DNA from: Bacteroidales bacterium
Lineage (GTDB): Bacteria > Bacteroidota > Bacteroidia > Bacteroidales > VadinHA17
Direction of reading: 5' to 3'
Length of the DNA stretch: 64,000 nt
Assembly (NCBI GenBank): GCA_021371855.1
Contig: JAJFVL010000054.1
Coordinates: 48,487-112,486, forward strand
Shown here: one piece after another, positions 45,573 through 55,113 of the stretch
How the letters are laid out: each line of letters begins with the position of its first letter
Numbering within the stretch: position 1 is the first letter of the stretch
Position numbers and translations under genes: made by a program
Notes under the pieces: model-generated
Seen by the model: only the letters and a program-made list of their open reading frames with translations
Told to the model about the DNA's origin: nothing
The model's database searches: none

Positions 45573-47639
45573 ATGAATAAAGTGATCATTTTCTTTACCT
45601 TCCTGTTGTTGCTTCAGAGCGGTTTTAATCTTAATGCTCAAAATCCGGATTTATTGCCTGTCCCTCAAAAAGCAGAATGGGGCAAAAGCAAATTTCCGGT
45701 AGCAGGAGCAAAAATACTGGTCTCGGCTGATTTCTATGCAAGGGAAGAAAGAGCAATCTCTCAGTTTATTTCTTTCGTAAAGAATAAAACAGGATTATCT
45801 CTTCCAGTTATTTACACTGAGGACCCAAATGCACAACTAATAGTTCTGAATTCCGGTCAGCCTGGTACGGCATTACCTGCAGTTAACGAAAAAGCCGGGC
45901 CTCAGTCACGTGAAGCATACAATATTGGTGTGACTGCAAAGAAAGTCCGGATTACTGCGAGTTACGATGCAGGTATTTATTATGCACTTCAGACATTACG
46001 TCAGTTAATTACATGGGAGGGGAATAACTGCTTTATTCCTGAAGTTGATATTGAGGATTATCCCTCTTTCGCTTATCGTGGTGTAATGATGGACTTTTCA
46101 CATGGTGGTCTGCTTACCGAAGAAGAGATTAAAAATCAGATCGATTTTCTGGCACGATGGAAAATGAACCAATACTATTTCTATAATGAAGTAAGTATTG
46201 AAATGAAAGGATATCCGCTGATAAACTATAATGCCTGCTATTCACAGGAACAGATCAAAAGGATTGTTGCCTACGGACGTGAAAGACATATGGATGTAAT
46301 CCCTTTTGTAAACTTTTATGGACACCTGCATGAGCTTTTAAGACTCGAGAAATATGCCGGTCTCGGTATCGGTCAATATGGGCATGACCTTGACCCTCGT
46401 GATCCAGGTGTACAGACTTTGCTGAAAGACTGGATTAAACAGTACGCCGAAATTTTTCCAAGCCCTTTCATCCACGTCGGATTCGACGAAACATGGGAAA
46501 CAGAACGTCTCATAATAGCAGACTCGTCCATTAAACCTAAGGAGCTTTACCTTAAGCAAATAAACTTTGTCACAAGTACACTCAAAGAATACGGGAAAAA
46601 AGTGATGTTCTGGACTGACATTACAAATAACTATCCTGATATCATGTCGGGGTCAGATTTTCCAAGAGATTTAATACCTGTGATATGGGAATATTCCGAT
46701 AGTAAGGGTTCTTTCCAAAAATGGTTAAAACCTATTCAAAAAGAGAAAATGCCCTTCTTTGTACAATCGGCTGTTGACAACTGGGGAAACGTTTATCTGG
46801 CCAGTAAATATACCTTCGATAACATTGATTTATGCCTTAAAACAAGCCGTGATGAAAAAGCAATAGGATATATTACATCGATATGGACCGATGCGGTTCA
46901 GCCATTATTGCGGAATACCTGGTTATATATGGCTTACGGATCAGTCGGAGCATGGCAGAACGAACCCATTGACAGGGATGGATTTATCAATAGTTACTGT
47001 AAAATAATGTATCCGGGAAAATCTGCACAGATGAGCAATGCGTTTTCAAAATTAGCCGAATCAGAAGCTTTACTTGCAAAATGTCTTGGCCGGCATACTC
47101 TGTTAGAAATGTGGGAAAATCCGTTTTCATCATTCCATCTTAATAATACAAAAATCCATCTCGATGACTATAAAAATGCAAGAATGGCTGCAGAGACAGC
47201 TGAGGAGAGTCTTTTCGATGCTCTTAATTCTCAAACTGAAGATACTGCATTTATCAGAACTCTTCTTGTAAGCAGCCGCATGCTCGATTTTACTGCTTCG
47301 AGGTTCATTTGGGCAAGTCACATCGTAGAACGTTGGAACTGGATTTATGATTTTCAGTTAAAGGGAAAAAAAGACTATATCATGTATTATGATATAAACT
47401 ATTCAACCCATGGGCTTACAATTGATATGATGGATTACTGTACTCAATTAAAAGAAGAATACAGAAAAGCATGGCTTTCTGAGAATATGCCATACAGAAT
47501 GGGCACTATTACAGGCAGATTCGATTCTGAATATCTTCTCTGGAGAAATATTAACATGAAAATAGATGATTACAGATTTCATAACAACAGTAAAGAATCC
47601 AGATTGAAATTTGAAGTGTTGTTTTTAAATAATAAATAG
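45573..47639 (+). CDS. GH20-family beta-N-acetylhexosaminidase-like, variant catalytic loop
   Basis: A 688-residue secreted protein with a signal peptide (about 1-22). The N-terminal GH20b domain (about 27-150, with LLPVPQKAEWGK and YNIGVTAKKVRITASYDAGI) is followed by the GH20 barrel from about 165 (FAYRGVMMDFSHGGLLTEEE). The catalytic Asp-Glu pair is Asp305-Glu306 in HVGFDETW, where most GH20 enzymes read HIGGDE. GH20 enzymes cleave terminal GlcNAc/GalNAc using the substrate's own acetamido group, and Asp/Glu are retained, so activity is plausible. The Gly-to-Phe change may alter the pocket. It is the first gene of the rightward cluster after the AraC regulator. Confidence 0.8.
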   Translation: MNKVIIFFTFLLLLQSGFNLNAQNPDLLPVPQKAEWGKSKFPVAGAKILVSADFYAREERAISQFISFVKNKTGLSLPVIYTEDPNAQLIVLNSGQPGTALPAVNEKAGPQSREAYNIGVTAKKVRITASYDAGIYYALQTLRQLITWEGNNCFIPEVDIEDYPSFAYRGVMMDFSHGGLLTEEEIKNQIDFLARWKMNQYYFYNEVSIEMKGYPLINYNACYSQEQIKRIVAYGRERHMDVIPFVNFYGHLHELLRLEKYAGLGIGQYGHDLDPRDPGVQTLLKDWIKQYAEIFPSPFIHVGFDETWETERLIIADSSIKPKELYLKQINFVTSTLKEYGKKVMFWTDITNNYPDIMSGSDFPRDLIPVIWEYSDSKGSFQKWLKPIQKEKMPFFVQSAVDNWGNVYLASKYTFDNIDLCLKTSRDEKAIGYITSIWTDAVQPLLRNTWLYMAYGSVGAWQNEPIDRDGFINSYCKIMYPGKSAQMSNAFSKLAESEALLAKCLGRHTLLEMWENPFSSFHLNNTKIHLDDYKNARMAAETAEESLFDALNSQTEDTAFIRTLLVSSRMLDFTASRFIWASHIVERWNWIYDFQLKGKKDYIMYYDINYSTHGLTIDMMDYCTQLKEEYRKAWLSENMPYRMGTITGRFDSEYLLWRNINMKIDDYRFHNNSKESRLKFEVLFLNNK

Positions 47640-47792
47640 TATAAGCATACCAGGTTGATGAGTAAGTTTGACAAAACATCTGATAAAATTCTGACATATT
47701 AAATAATGGAATGTACCGGAAGTTCAGGGAAAAGAACTATTCAGAGGAAACTAAAACAGAATACAAAATATAAATCTTAAATTGAATCGACA

Positions 47793-49118
47793 ATGAAAAA
47801 ACAAGAAAAAGCAAAATCAGATTTCAGGTACGATACAGGAGAGGCTAAAGTACCATGGGCTGCAGTAGGTGAAACTATGAATATTGAGGATATTTCCTCG
47901 ATCATCAGGTTGCTGATTCCGGAAGGGAAAGATCATTCCGCTTATCAGAAACAATTTGAAAAAGTCACAGCAGAACTTGAGGAACTTAATAAAAAAGGTC
48001 AATTCGCCACAAAGTTATCCATGGGGAGCAATTGCAGTATGCTTGAGGATGCTGCGAAAAAATTTCTCAATGTCAAACATGCATGCTTTGTTACCAATGC
48101 AACTGCAGGTTTTGATATAGGACTTAAATTTGCAGGGCTGAAGCCCGGGGATGAAGTTATTGCACCGGCAATTACATTCCTTTCGACTATAGCCTATCCT
48201 TTGCAGATAGGAGCTAAAGTGGTATTGGCTGATATTGATCCACTGACTCTGAATATAAGCCCGGAAGACATCGAAAGGAAGATTACTAAACGTACAAAAG
48301 CTATAATGCCAGTGCATATTGGCGGTTATCCATGTGATATGGAAGCTATAATGAAAATAGCAAAAGAACACAATATTATGGTTATAGAGGACTGTGCCCA
48401 CGCATTCGGAAGCTTCTATAAAGGAAAAGCTTTGGGTACTATCGGCGATTTCGGTTCCTTCAGTTTTCATGAAGTTAAAAACATCACAGCTGGTGGTGAA
48501 GGAGGAATTGTGGTGACGAACACAGACTACGGAAAAGATTTTCCCAAAGCCCGTTTCGGCGGATTTGATATAGCCCATCCAATAGACAAATGGCTCTATG
48601 ATGTTGTTGCCCTTGAAGGAAAAGACGGCCATCTCTCAATGGCAGGAAATCATTCCTCCACTGAAATACAGGCAGTTGTTCTTCTCAACCAGATGAAAAG
48701 GTTACCAGGGATAATAGAGGCCCGAAAGAAAAATGCAGAATATCTTAACAACAGATTTGCTGGTATTGAAGAGATTCTCCCCTGCCCTCTCGATACAAAG
48801 GATATTAAAAGTGTCTACCATCTCTATCTTTTCCAACTCGATCATACCAAACTGAATGGCGACATCCAGGATTTCAAAGTGAAAATGGCAGAAAGGGGCA
48901 TTATTCAGATCCCTCACTTTGCTCCGTTATATCGCTTCTCATATCTTAAACAACTGGGACATGACACAGCTGCAATGCAAAAGAGCTGTCCGAATGCAGA
49001 AAATGCCTTCCTCCATAAATTCACCCATTTACCACTTTATCCATTGACAGATCAACAGGTTGAGTACATGGCTGATAATATTATTGAAGCTGTTATGGAA
49101 ATGAGAAAACGTAAATAA
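47793..49118 (+). CDS. DegT/DnrJ/EryC1-family aminotransferase, cytosolic
   Basis: A 441-residue PLP-dependent sugar aminotransferase homologue without an export signal. It has CFVTNATAGFDIGLKFAG, GDEVIAPAITFLSTIAYP, IEDCAHAFGS with the PLP-contacting Asp, and the Schiff-base lysine Lys229 in FHEVKNITAGGEGGI. The first 70 residues form a longer N-terminal extension than in the standard family. It is similar to the exported enzyme at 33939. It may act on a keto-sugar arriving from the periplasm, with the EamA transporter just downstream as a possible partner. Confidence 0.85.
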   Translation: MKKQEKAKSDFRYDTGEAKVPWAAVGETMNIEDISSIIRLLIPEGKDHSAYQKQFEKVTAELEELNKKGQFATKLSMGSNCSMLEDAAKKFLNVKHACFVTNATAGFDIGLKFAGLKPGDEVIAPAITFLSTIAYPLQIGAKVVLADIDPLTLNISPEDIERKITKRTKAIMPVHIGGYPCDMEAIMKIAKEHNIMVIEDCAHAFGSFYKGKALGTIGDFGSFSFHEVKNITAGGEGGIVVTNTDYGKDFPKARFGGFDIAHPIDKWLYDVVALEGKDGHLSMAGNHSSTEIQAVVLLNQMKRLPGIIEARKKNAEYLNNRFAGIEEILPCPLDTKDIKSVYHLYLFQLDHTKLNGDIQDFKVKMAERGIIQIPHFAPLYRFSYLKQLGHDTAAMQKSCPNAENAFLHKFTHLPLYPLTDQQVEYMADNIIEAVMEMRKRK

Positions 49119-49319
49119 TACTGTTTGTAACCATCTGACGGTTTATTTACCCGATTAGTATACATATATTTAACAGACAAGCGACAGATGGTTAATTGAA
49201 AGAAAGATTTTGAAACCCACATGATTGATAAAAATCAAAGCTGATCACGACTTGTCGGAAGAGCTCACTGATGTCAATCATGTGCGGTTCCATTCACCCA
49301 TAAAATTAATTAGATACGG

Positions 49320-50240
49320 ATGAAAAAAACCATCTTCTCGTGGACATTATTGTTCACTTGTAATCTGATGTGGTCACTTCAGTTCACATGCATCAAGCTT
49401 ACTCAGGATCAGGTGGGACCATATTTCACTGTTTGGGCCCCTATGCTACTTTCAGTCATATTCCTGACTCCTTTTGCTCTGAAGGACTTTTCAAAGAGTC
49501 ATAAATCATTAAAAGACATCTTTGTTTTTGCCCAACTGGCACTTTTAGGAGCTTTTCCTGCACAGGTGCTAATGACATGGGGAACCCGATATTCGCTGGC
49601 CAGCAATGCTGCAATACTAACACTATGCCTACCCGTTATAACAGCCATCTTTGCTTTCTTTATGCTGAAAGAAAAGATGAACAGAATACGGTGGGTGAGC
49701 TTTGCAATAGCTATCATAGGTGTAATTCTTTGTTCCACCGGTGACATTAAAAATCTCAATTTCGGCTCAAAGTATGCAATAGGAAATATCCTTATTTTTT
49801 GTGCAATTCTCGGCAATTCCTTTTATAACACAGGATGCAAAAAAATATCAGAGAGATATACACCGATGGAAATGGTGTTCTTTACCTATATATTCATGGT
49901 TCTTCTCCTTACTCCTCTTGTTCTATATTATGAGCATGATATTTTTGCACAGATCCCGCATTTTTCAAAACAGACCTGGTTGGGAATGTCACTTCTGACC
50001 TTCTTTCACAATTTCCTGTCAATGATCCTGTTCTTTAAAGCTCTGAAGGAACTCGATGCCATGCAGGTTGCTTTATCCAACTACCTCATTACATTCTTTG
50101 GTCTGCCCATAGCTGCATTCGCACTCGGTGAAAGACTTAACTCCCCTGCAATAGCCGGTGGTATTCTTGTTCTGATTTCAACATTGATAATTACTGTAGT
50201 TGATTACAGAATGAGCCAGAAAGAAACTATAAAAACATAA
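49320..50240 (+). CDS. EamA/DMT-superfamily transporter
   Basis: A 306-residue inner-membrane protein with ten predicted membrane segments in two EamA repeats (first about 8-140, second about 155-296). Landmarks are WTLLFTCNLMWSLQFTCIKL, LASNAAILTLCLPVITAIFA and LSNYLITFFGLPIAAFALGE. Members export or import small metabolites such as amino acids or sugars. The substrate is unknown. The position between a DegT enzyme and a NodB-like gene suggests a metabolite of this cluster. Confidence 0.88.
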   Translation: MKKTIFSWTLLFTCNLMWSLQFTCIKLTQDQVGPYFTVWAPMLLSVIFLTPFALKDFSKSHKSLKDIFVFAQLALLGAFPAQVLMTWGTRYSLASNAAILTLCLPVITAIFAFFMLKEKMNRIRWVSFAIAIIGVILCSTGDIKNLNFGSKYAIGNILIFCAILGNSFYNTGCKKISERYTPMEMVFFTYIFMVLLLTPLVLYYEHDIFAQIPHFSKQTWLGMSLLTFFHNFLSMILFFKALKELDAMQVALSNYLITFFGLPIAAFALGERLNSPAIAGGILVLISTLIITVVDYRMSQKETIKT

Positions 50241-50307
50241 TTGTAAAATATTTACATAAGACGGGCCTTCATGGTTCATCTAACCTCTTAAATTCAAATT
50301 TATTACA

Positions 50308-51471
50308 ATGAAAACAAATCGCAGAGAATTTTTAAAACTGTCCGGTATGACCGGGTTTGTCGCCGGTGTCTCCGGATTTAAACCTTTTTATCCGGAGAAT
50401 ACCGGAGCTGATATAAAATTCATAAGCCCTATCGATGGTGACATGTTAAATGAATATGATGGAACAGTAATTGAAGAAAGTCTTGTGATAAACGTTAAAA
50501 TCGCTGCTCCTGCAGGAAGCCATGTTAAAGTGAACGGTGTGAAAGCAAAATATGCCGATGGAATATTTCAGGTTGAGGTCAAACTGAAAAACTATGAAAA
50601 TGTTATAGAACTGCTCGAAGAAAAAGAAGGATTCAAACAGAGCATAAAAGTATTCTGGCTTAAAAACTATGCAAACAAGTACCGGTTTTCGATCGATGAC
50701 AATATCTGGTTCCTGAAAGATATCTCTGAAAATTCTGACAGATATAAATCAATATTTGAAAATCCGTATCTAAGCTGTCTTAAAGAGGTTCATGACACTT
50801 ATGGCACAAAAATACATCTTAATTTATTTTACCAGACAGATGGATTCAACCTCTCACAGATGACTGATAAATTCAAAAATGAATGGAAGGCAAATGCAGG
50901 ATGGCTTGGACTTAGTTTCCATGCGTTGTCAGAATTTCCCGATAAACCATACCTTAATGCCGGTTATGATCAGGTAAAAAAAGACTGCGCTCTCGTGAAG
51001 GAACAAATCAAACGATTCGCTGGTGAAGAAGTAATGGGGCCTGAGACAACTCTTCACTGGGGAGAATCAAAAGTTGAAGGGTGCAGGGCATTAAGAGACT
51101 GTGGATACACAGCATTGGCAGGTTATTTCAATGTGGATGATAATCAGGCCCCGGTCGCATACTATCTTACAACAGAACAGAAAAGACACATTAAAAACAG
51201 ATTTATCTGGAGGGACAATGCAGAGGGTATCATCTTTGCAAGACTTGCACTTGTAATAAACACTGTCAAACTTGACCAGGTGGTGCCTTATCTGGATAAT
51301 GTCAAAAAAACCTATAATCCCCGCTATATTGACCTGATGATACACGAACAATACTTTTATCACTATTACTCCCATTATCAGCCTGATTGGAAAGAGAAGG
51401 TTATGACAGCAGTAAAATGGGCAGTCGATAATGGCTATAAACCAGGCTTTCTGAAAGAGAGTGTTTTTTAA
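50308..51471 (+). CDS. Tat-exported NodB-like protein of unknown function, paralogue 2
   Basis: A 387-residue paralogue of the protein at 43136, with the same layout: RR leader (NRREFLKLSGMTG), beta domain (FISPIDGDMLNEYDG), then KYRFSIDDNIWFLKDI, LSFHALSEFPDKPY, TLHWGESKVEGCRALRD and DLMIHEQYFYHYY. The conserved Asp-Asp, SFH and HEQ elements point to a shared metal-dependent site of the NodB-like type. It heads the GH109-GH20-GH20-GH109 series, with about 70 bases to the next gene, so it is probably co-transcribed with it. Function unknown. Confidence 0.62.
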   Translation: MKTNRREFLKLSGMTGFVAGVSGFKPFYPENTGADIKFISPIDGDMLNEYDGTVIEESLVINVKIAAPAGSHVKVNGVKAKYADGIFQVEVKLKNYENVIELLEEKEGFKQSIKVFWLKNYANKYRFSIDDNIWFLKDISENSDRYKSIFENPYLSCLKEVHDTYGTKIHLNLFYQTDGFNLSQMTDKFKNEWKANAGWLGLSFHALSEFPDKPYLNAGYDQVKKDCALVKEQIKRFAGEEVMGPETTLHWGESKVEGCRALRDCGYTALAGYFNVDDNQAPVAYYLTTEQKRHIKNRFIWRDNAEGIIFARLALVINTVKLDQVVPYLDNVKKTYNPRYIDLMIHEQYFYHYYSHYQPDWKEKVMTAVKWAVDNGYKPGFLKESVF

Positions 51472-51544
51472 ATAATCTCACATCTGTATAATATGAATCA
51501 CCGTGATGATCTGTATATCTACTATTTTACCAAACAAATAAGTG

Positions 51545-52978
51545 ATGAAAAATAACCGAAGGGATTTTTTCAGGATTAGTGGTCTGGCAGGCCTTGGACT
51601 GGCAGGAAGCAGCCTGTTGAAAGCAATTACTCCTGCAAGCGAATATAACAGAAACATAAAGTCTGGAATGACAGGTGCAAATACACTGAAAACTCATGTT
51701 CAGAAATTCAACATGTCAGGTTATTCCGCTCCCAGACTGGATATTGTAAGAATTGGTTTCATAGGTGTAGGAGCCAGAGGTATGTCAGCTGTTGAGAGGA
51801 TGTGTAAAATAGAAGGCATCGAGATCAAAGCAGTTTGTGATAAACGTGCTGAAGCAGCCAATCGCGCAAAAAAAATTTCAAATGAAAGTGGTCATGAACC
51901 TGATGTTTACTCGGGTTCAGAGGATATCTGGAAAAAAGTTTGTGAACGGAATGATATTGATCTGATCTATACAGCTACGCCATGGAGCCTGCATACTCCC
52001 ATCGCTGTTTATTCAATGGAACATGATAAGCATATTGCAACTGAAGTTCCTGCCGCATCGACAATTGACGAATGCTGGCAACTTGTAGAGACATCTGAAC
52101 GTACAAAAAAACATTGTATGATGCTCGAAAATTGCTGCTACGATTTTTTTGAGTTACTCATCCTTAATATGGTAAGGCAGGGATACTTCGGGGAAATAGT
52201 TCATTGCGATTGTTCATATATCCATGATCTGAATGATGAAGTACTCTGGTCAAAAAACCGTCATGTTGATTTGTGGCAGTTGAAAGAAATTTCCAAAAGA
52301 AACGGAAATCTTTATCCTACTCATGGATTCGGACCTGTTTGCCAGGTCATGGATATTAACCGTGGCGATAAACTTGATTATATGGTTTCGCTTTCAAGCA
52401 TAGATTTTATGTTGGCAAATAAAGCCCGACAACTGGCCTTAAATGATGATTTCTACAAACCATTCGTTGTGAACACTTATAATGGTAATATGAATACTTC
52501 TATCATCAAAACCCATAAAGGGCGATCAATAATGTTGCAATACGACACTACCTCCCCCAGACCTTACACGCGTATTCAAATGGTAAGCGGGACAAAAGCC
52601 TCATCGCTTAAATATCCCCTTCCCGGTCGGATTTCGAAGGGTCATGAATGGGTCTCTGATGAGGAATTTAAAGCTCTTGAAGAAAAATATACCCCTCCTA
52701 TCATTAAAGAAATAGGTGAAATGGCAAAACAGGTTGGTGGTCATGGAGGAATGGACTTTATTATGGATTGGAGATTGATAGACTGTCTTCGCAACGGATT
52801 GCCCCTCGATCAGGATGTATATGATGCAGCTCTCTGGAGTTCTATAACCCCTCTGAGTGAATGGTCTGTGGCAAACCGCTCCACCGCTGTCGATATCCCT
52901 GATTTTACATGTGGATCATATAAGACCAACTCACCGGTTAATATTTCCATGCCGAAAAGCAGTGGTACAACCAGATGA
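51545..52978 (+). CDS. GH109-like NAD-dependent alpha-N-acetylgalactosaminidase family protein, Tat-exported
   Basis: ATG 51545 is preferred to GTG 51542. The 477-residue product starts with an RR leader (NRRDFFRISGLAG), then has a Rossmann motif (GFIGVGARGMS, about residues 74-84) and the GH109 features CMMLENCCYDFFE and NLYPTHGFGPV. Tyr257 and His260 of the latter correspond to the catalytic YPTH motif of characterised GH109 enzymes, which cleave alpha-GalNAc through transient NAD+ oxidation of the sugar at C3. Family relation is strong. The exact linkage and sugar remain unproven. The GH20 gene starts 19 bases downstream. A second GH109-like gene lies at 57354. Confidence 0.8.
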   Translation: MKNNRRDFFRISGLAGLGLAGSSLLKAITPASEYNRNIKSGMTGANTLKTHVQKFNMSGYSAPRLDIVRIGFIGVGARGMSAVERMCKIEGIEIKAVCDKRAEAANRAKKISNESGHEPDVYSGSEDIWKKVCERNDIDLIYTATPWSLHTPIAVYSMEHDKHIATEVPAASTIDECWQLVETSERTKKHCMMLENCCYDFFELLILNMVRQGYFGEIVHCDCSYIHDLNDEVLWSKNRHVDLWQLKEISKRNGNLYPTHGFGPVCQVMDINRGDKLDYMVSLSSIDFMLANKARQLALNDDFYKPFVVNTYNGNMNTSIIKTHKGRSIMLQYDTTSPRPYTRIQMVSGTKASSLKYPLPGRISKGHEWVSDEEFKALEEKYTPPIIKEIGEMAKQVGGHGGMDFIMDWRLIDCLRNGLPLDQDVYDAALWSSITPLSEWSVANRSTAVDIPDFTCGSYKTNSPVNISMPKSSGTTR

Positions 52979-52997
52979 TTTAAATAAAACATTATAA

Positions 52998-55082
52998 ATG
53001 AAACAATTATCATTTCTGCTTATAACTGTTATCCTTTGTACAGGGCTGACATCAGTATCTATCGCTGAATCAAAGGAATTTGACAGACATTTTAAATTAT
53101 TGCCTAAGCCACAGAAAATAGAATTATTCCCGGGTAAACCATTTTTAGCAAACGACTTGCGTTTTATTTATCTCGAGGGAGGAACAAAGAAACCGGTATT
53201 GAATCAGCCATTAGGTAGCCTGCCAGTTGCTGAATCACCAGGCAAAGGAGTTCTGACCCTGAGCCTGTCACAGAGTGAAGATCTACCATCGTCAAACGAA
53301 GGGTATATTCTTACAGTAAAAGACAACCAGATTAAAATTACATCACGCGGTGAAGCCGGGTTATTCTATGGCTGTCAGACGCTGCAACAACTTCTCGAGG
53401 ATGCAAAGGACCAACAGGTAGGTATAACACCCTGCCTTATCACTGATTGGCCGGAAATACCCTATCGTGCTGTTCATGTTGATATCAAGTATCATCTTGA
53501 TAACGAGCTCTATTATTATCAGATGATCGACAGGTTGGCCGGGTTAAAAGTCAATGCTGTCATTATTGAGTTTGAAGATAAACTGAGATATAGAAAAGCT
53601 CCTGAAATAGGCGCTTACAACTCTATCTCCATCGATGAATTTGGAGCAATAAGCCGGTATGCACACGAGAGAAATATTGAGATCAGCCCGCTTGTACAGG
53701 GATTGGGACATGTATCTTTTATACTGAAACATGATGAGTACAAAAATCTCAGGGATAACCCTGATATCGACTGGGTTTTTGATCCACTCAATCCTGAAAC
53801 ATACAAACTTCAGTTTGCACTTTACGAGGACGCCATTGCGGCAACACCTTACGGCAAATATCTTCATGTCGGAGGCGACGAAGTACGTAATTATGGCAAT
53901 TATGCTCTCGGACAAAAGTCGGGAAAAAATCCGTTTGAATTGCAGATGTACTGGCTGAACAAAGTATGTGAATTTGCCAGTGAGCACAATCGAATACCAA
54001 TCTTCTGGGATGATATGCTTTTAAAATATTCAGGTCTTATCAATACCACTGAATCGCTGTCACTCTCAAATGAACAGATTGAGAAAATATGGAAAGAAAA
54101 TCAGTACCGGTTGGATGAAAACATCAATCTGTTCCCGAAGAATTGTGTATATATGCGCTGGGCTTATTCCAATCCACAGGTCCTGGGAAATGTCAAAGCC
54201 ATGGAGTGGTATAAATCCCATGGTCTCAAAGTAATGGGCGCTCCAGCTGCACAGAATATGTCAGCAATGCTTCCACGCGATAATTCCATTTTCAAACCCA
54301 TTCAACAATTTTGCAGAGTTGCAACTGAAATTGATATCGATGGTCTGCTTTGCACTCTGTGGGATGACTCTTCACCTCACTTTGAGACATTTTGGAGAGG
54401 ATTATATTATTATGCAGCCTTAAGCTGGAACTATGAGGATATTGAACCGGCATATGCCCAGATGATATTCCGCCACCGGTTTTATGCCCCTGAATTAAGT
54501 GATTCATCTTTTGAGTTTCAGGACCAGTTAGAGCTGGCATTAAATTTCTGGGATACAGCTCTTCTTAATAAAGGACGACGAACACACTATTTTATGAATA
54601 CCGAGCTTATTTCCCTGCCTGACATAAATAAGCCTGGTGATTGGAGCAGGAAATACAAGGAAAAAATTTCAAGAGCAGAGATGGAAATTGAAAGATATAA
54701 GACAATAAAAAATAAAATAGAAAAGGCGACTAAGCTGACAAGAAGAAACTATTACTCGTTAGCCCTTATGAATCAAATAAATGAGCTGCAGATATACCCA
54801 TCTAACCTGTTATTGTTCCTTGATAAATATGACAGAGCTTCTTCTGCCGATAAAAAAACTAAAGCCCGCTTTGAATTACTCTCTTATATTGACAAGTTTA
54901 TAGATATCCGAAAAGCTTATGAAGACGTTTTTTCTGAAACCAGGTTCCTGAAAAATCCTGACGGGTATATTCTTGATCAGAATCTCGACTTTATGCTTGC
55001 CAATGGTACAAACAATAGTGACTGGATGTATCTTTATGAATTGAAAATGAATAATATGATCAAACAATTGTTAAAAAATTAA
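52998..55082 (+). CDS. GH20-family beta-N-acetylhexosaminidase
   Basis: A 694-residue secreted enzyme with signal peptide (about 1-23), a GH20b domain (about 30-150, with LLPKPQKIELFPGKP and ITSRGEAGLFYGCQTLQQLL) and a GH20 barrel from about 155 (PYRAVHVDIKYHLDN). The catalytic pair is Asp294-Glu295 in HVGGDEVRN, the canonical form. Retaining substrate-assisted removal of terminal beta-GlcNAc/GalNAc is expected. It is a tandem paralogue of the next gene (31 bases away), with matching sequence over its whole length. A helical C-terminal part (about 540-694) follows the barrel. Confidence 0.88.
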   Translation: MKQLSFLLITVILCTGLTSVSIAESKEFDRHFKLLPKPQKIELFPGKPFLANDLRFIYLEGGTKKPVLNQPLGSLPVAESPGKGVLTLSLSQSEDLPSSNEGYILTVKDNQIKITSRGEAGLFYGCQTLQQLLEDAKDQQVGITPCLITDWPEIPYRAVHVDIKYHLDNELYYYQMIDRLAGLKVNAVIIEFEDKLRYRKAPEIGAYNSISIDEFGAISRYAHERNIEISPLVQGLGHVSFILKHDEYKNLRDNPDIDWVFDPLNPETYKLQFALYEDAIAATPYGKYLHVGGDEVRNYGNYALGQKSGKNPFELQMYWLNKVCEFASEHNRIPIFWDDMLLKYSGLINTTESLSLSNEQIEKIWKENQYRLDENINLFPKNCVYMRWAYSNPQVLGNVKAMEWYKSHGLKVMGAPAAQNMSAMLPRDNSIFKPIQQFCRVATEIDIDGLLCTLWDDSSPHFETFWRGLYYYAALSWNYEDIEPAYAQMIFRHRFYAPELSDSSFEFQDQLELALNFWDTALLNKGRRTHYFMNTELISLPDINKPGDWSRKYKEKISRAEMEIERYKTIKNKIEKATKLTRRNYYSLALMNQINELQIYPSNLLLFLDKYDRASSADKKTKARFELLSYIDKFIDIRKAYEDVFSETRFLKNPDGYILDQNLDFMLANGTNNSDWMYLYELKMNNMIKQLLKN

Positions 55083-55113
55083 AATCTTTCAGGAAATTTA
55101 ATAATCCCATCAC

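Noticed and set aside
48015..48632. 205-codon minus-strand frame inside the DegT gene at 47793
   Set aside because: The opposite strand encodes an intact PLP enzyme, and the antisense product has no recognisable features.
49128..49194. Inverted repeat TAACCATCTG / CAGATGGTTA after the DegT gene
   Set aside because: The arms are 10 bases with a 47-base loop and no T-run. A chance pair in AT-rich sequence is likely.
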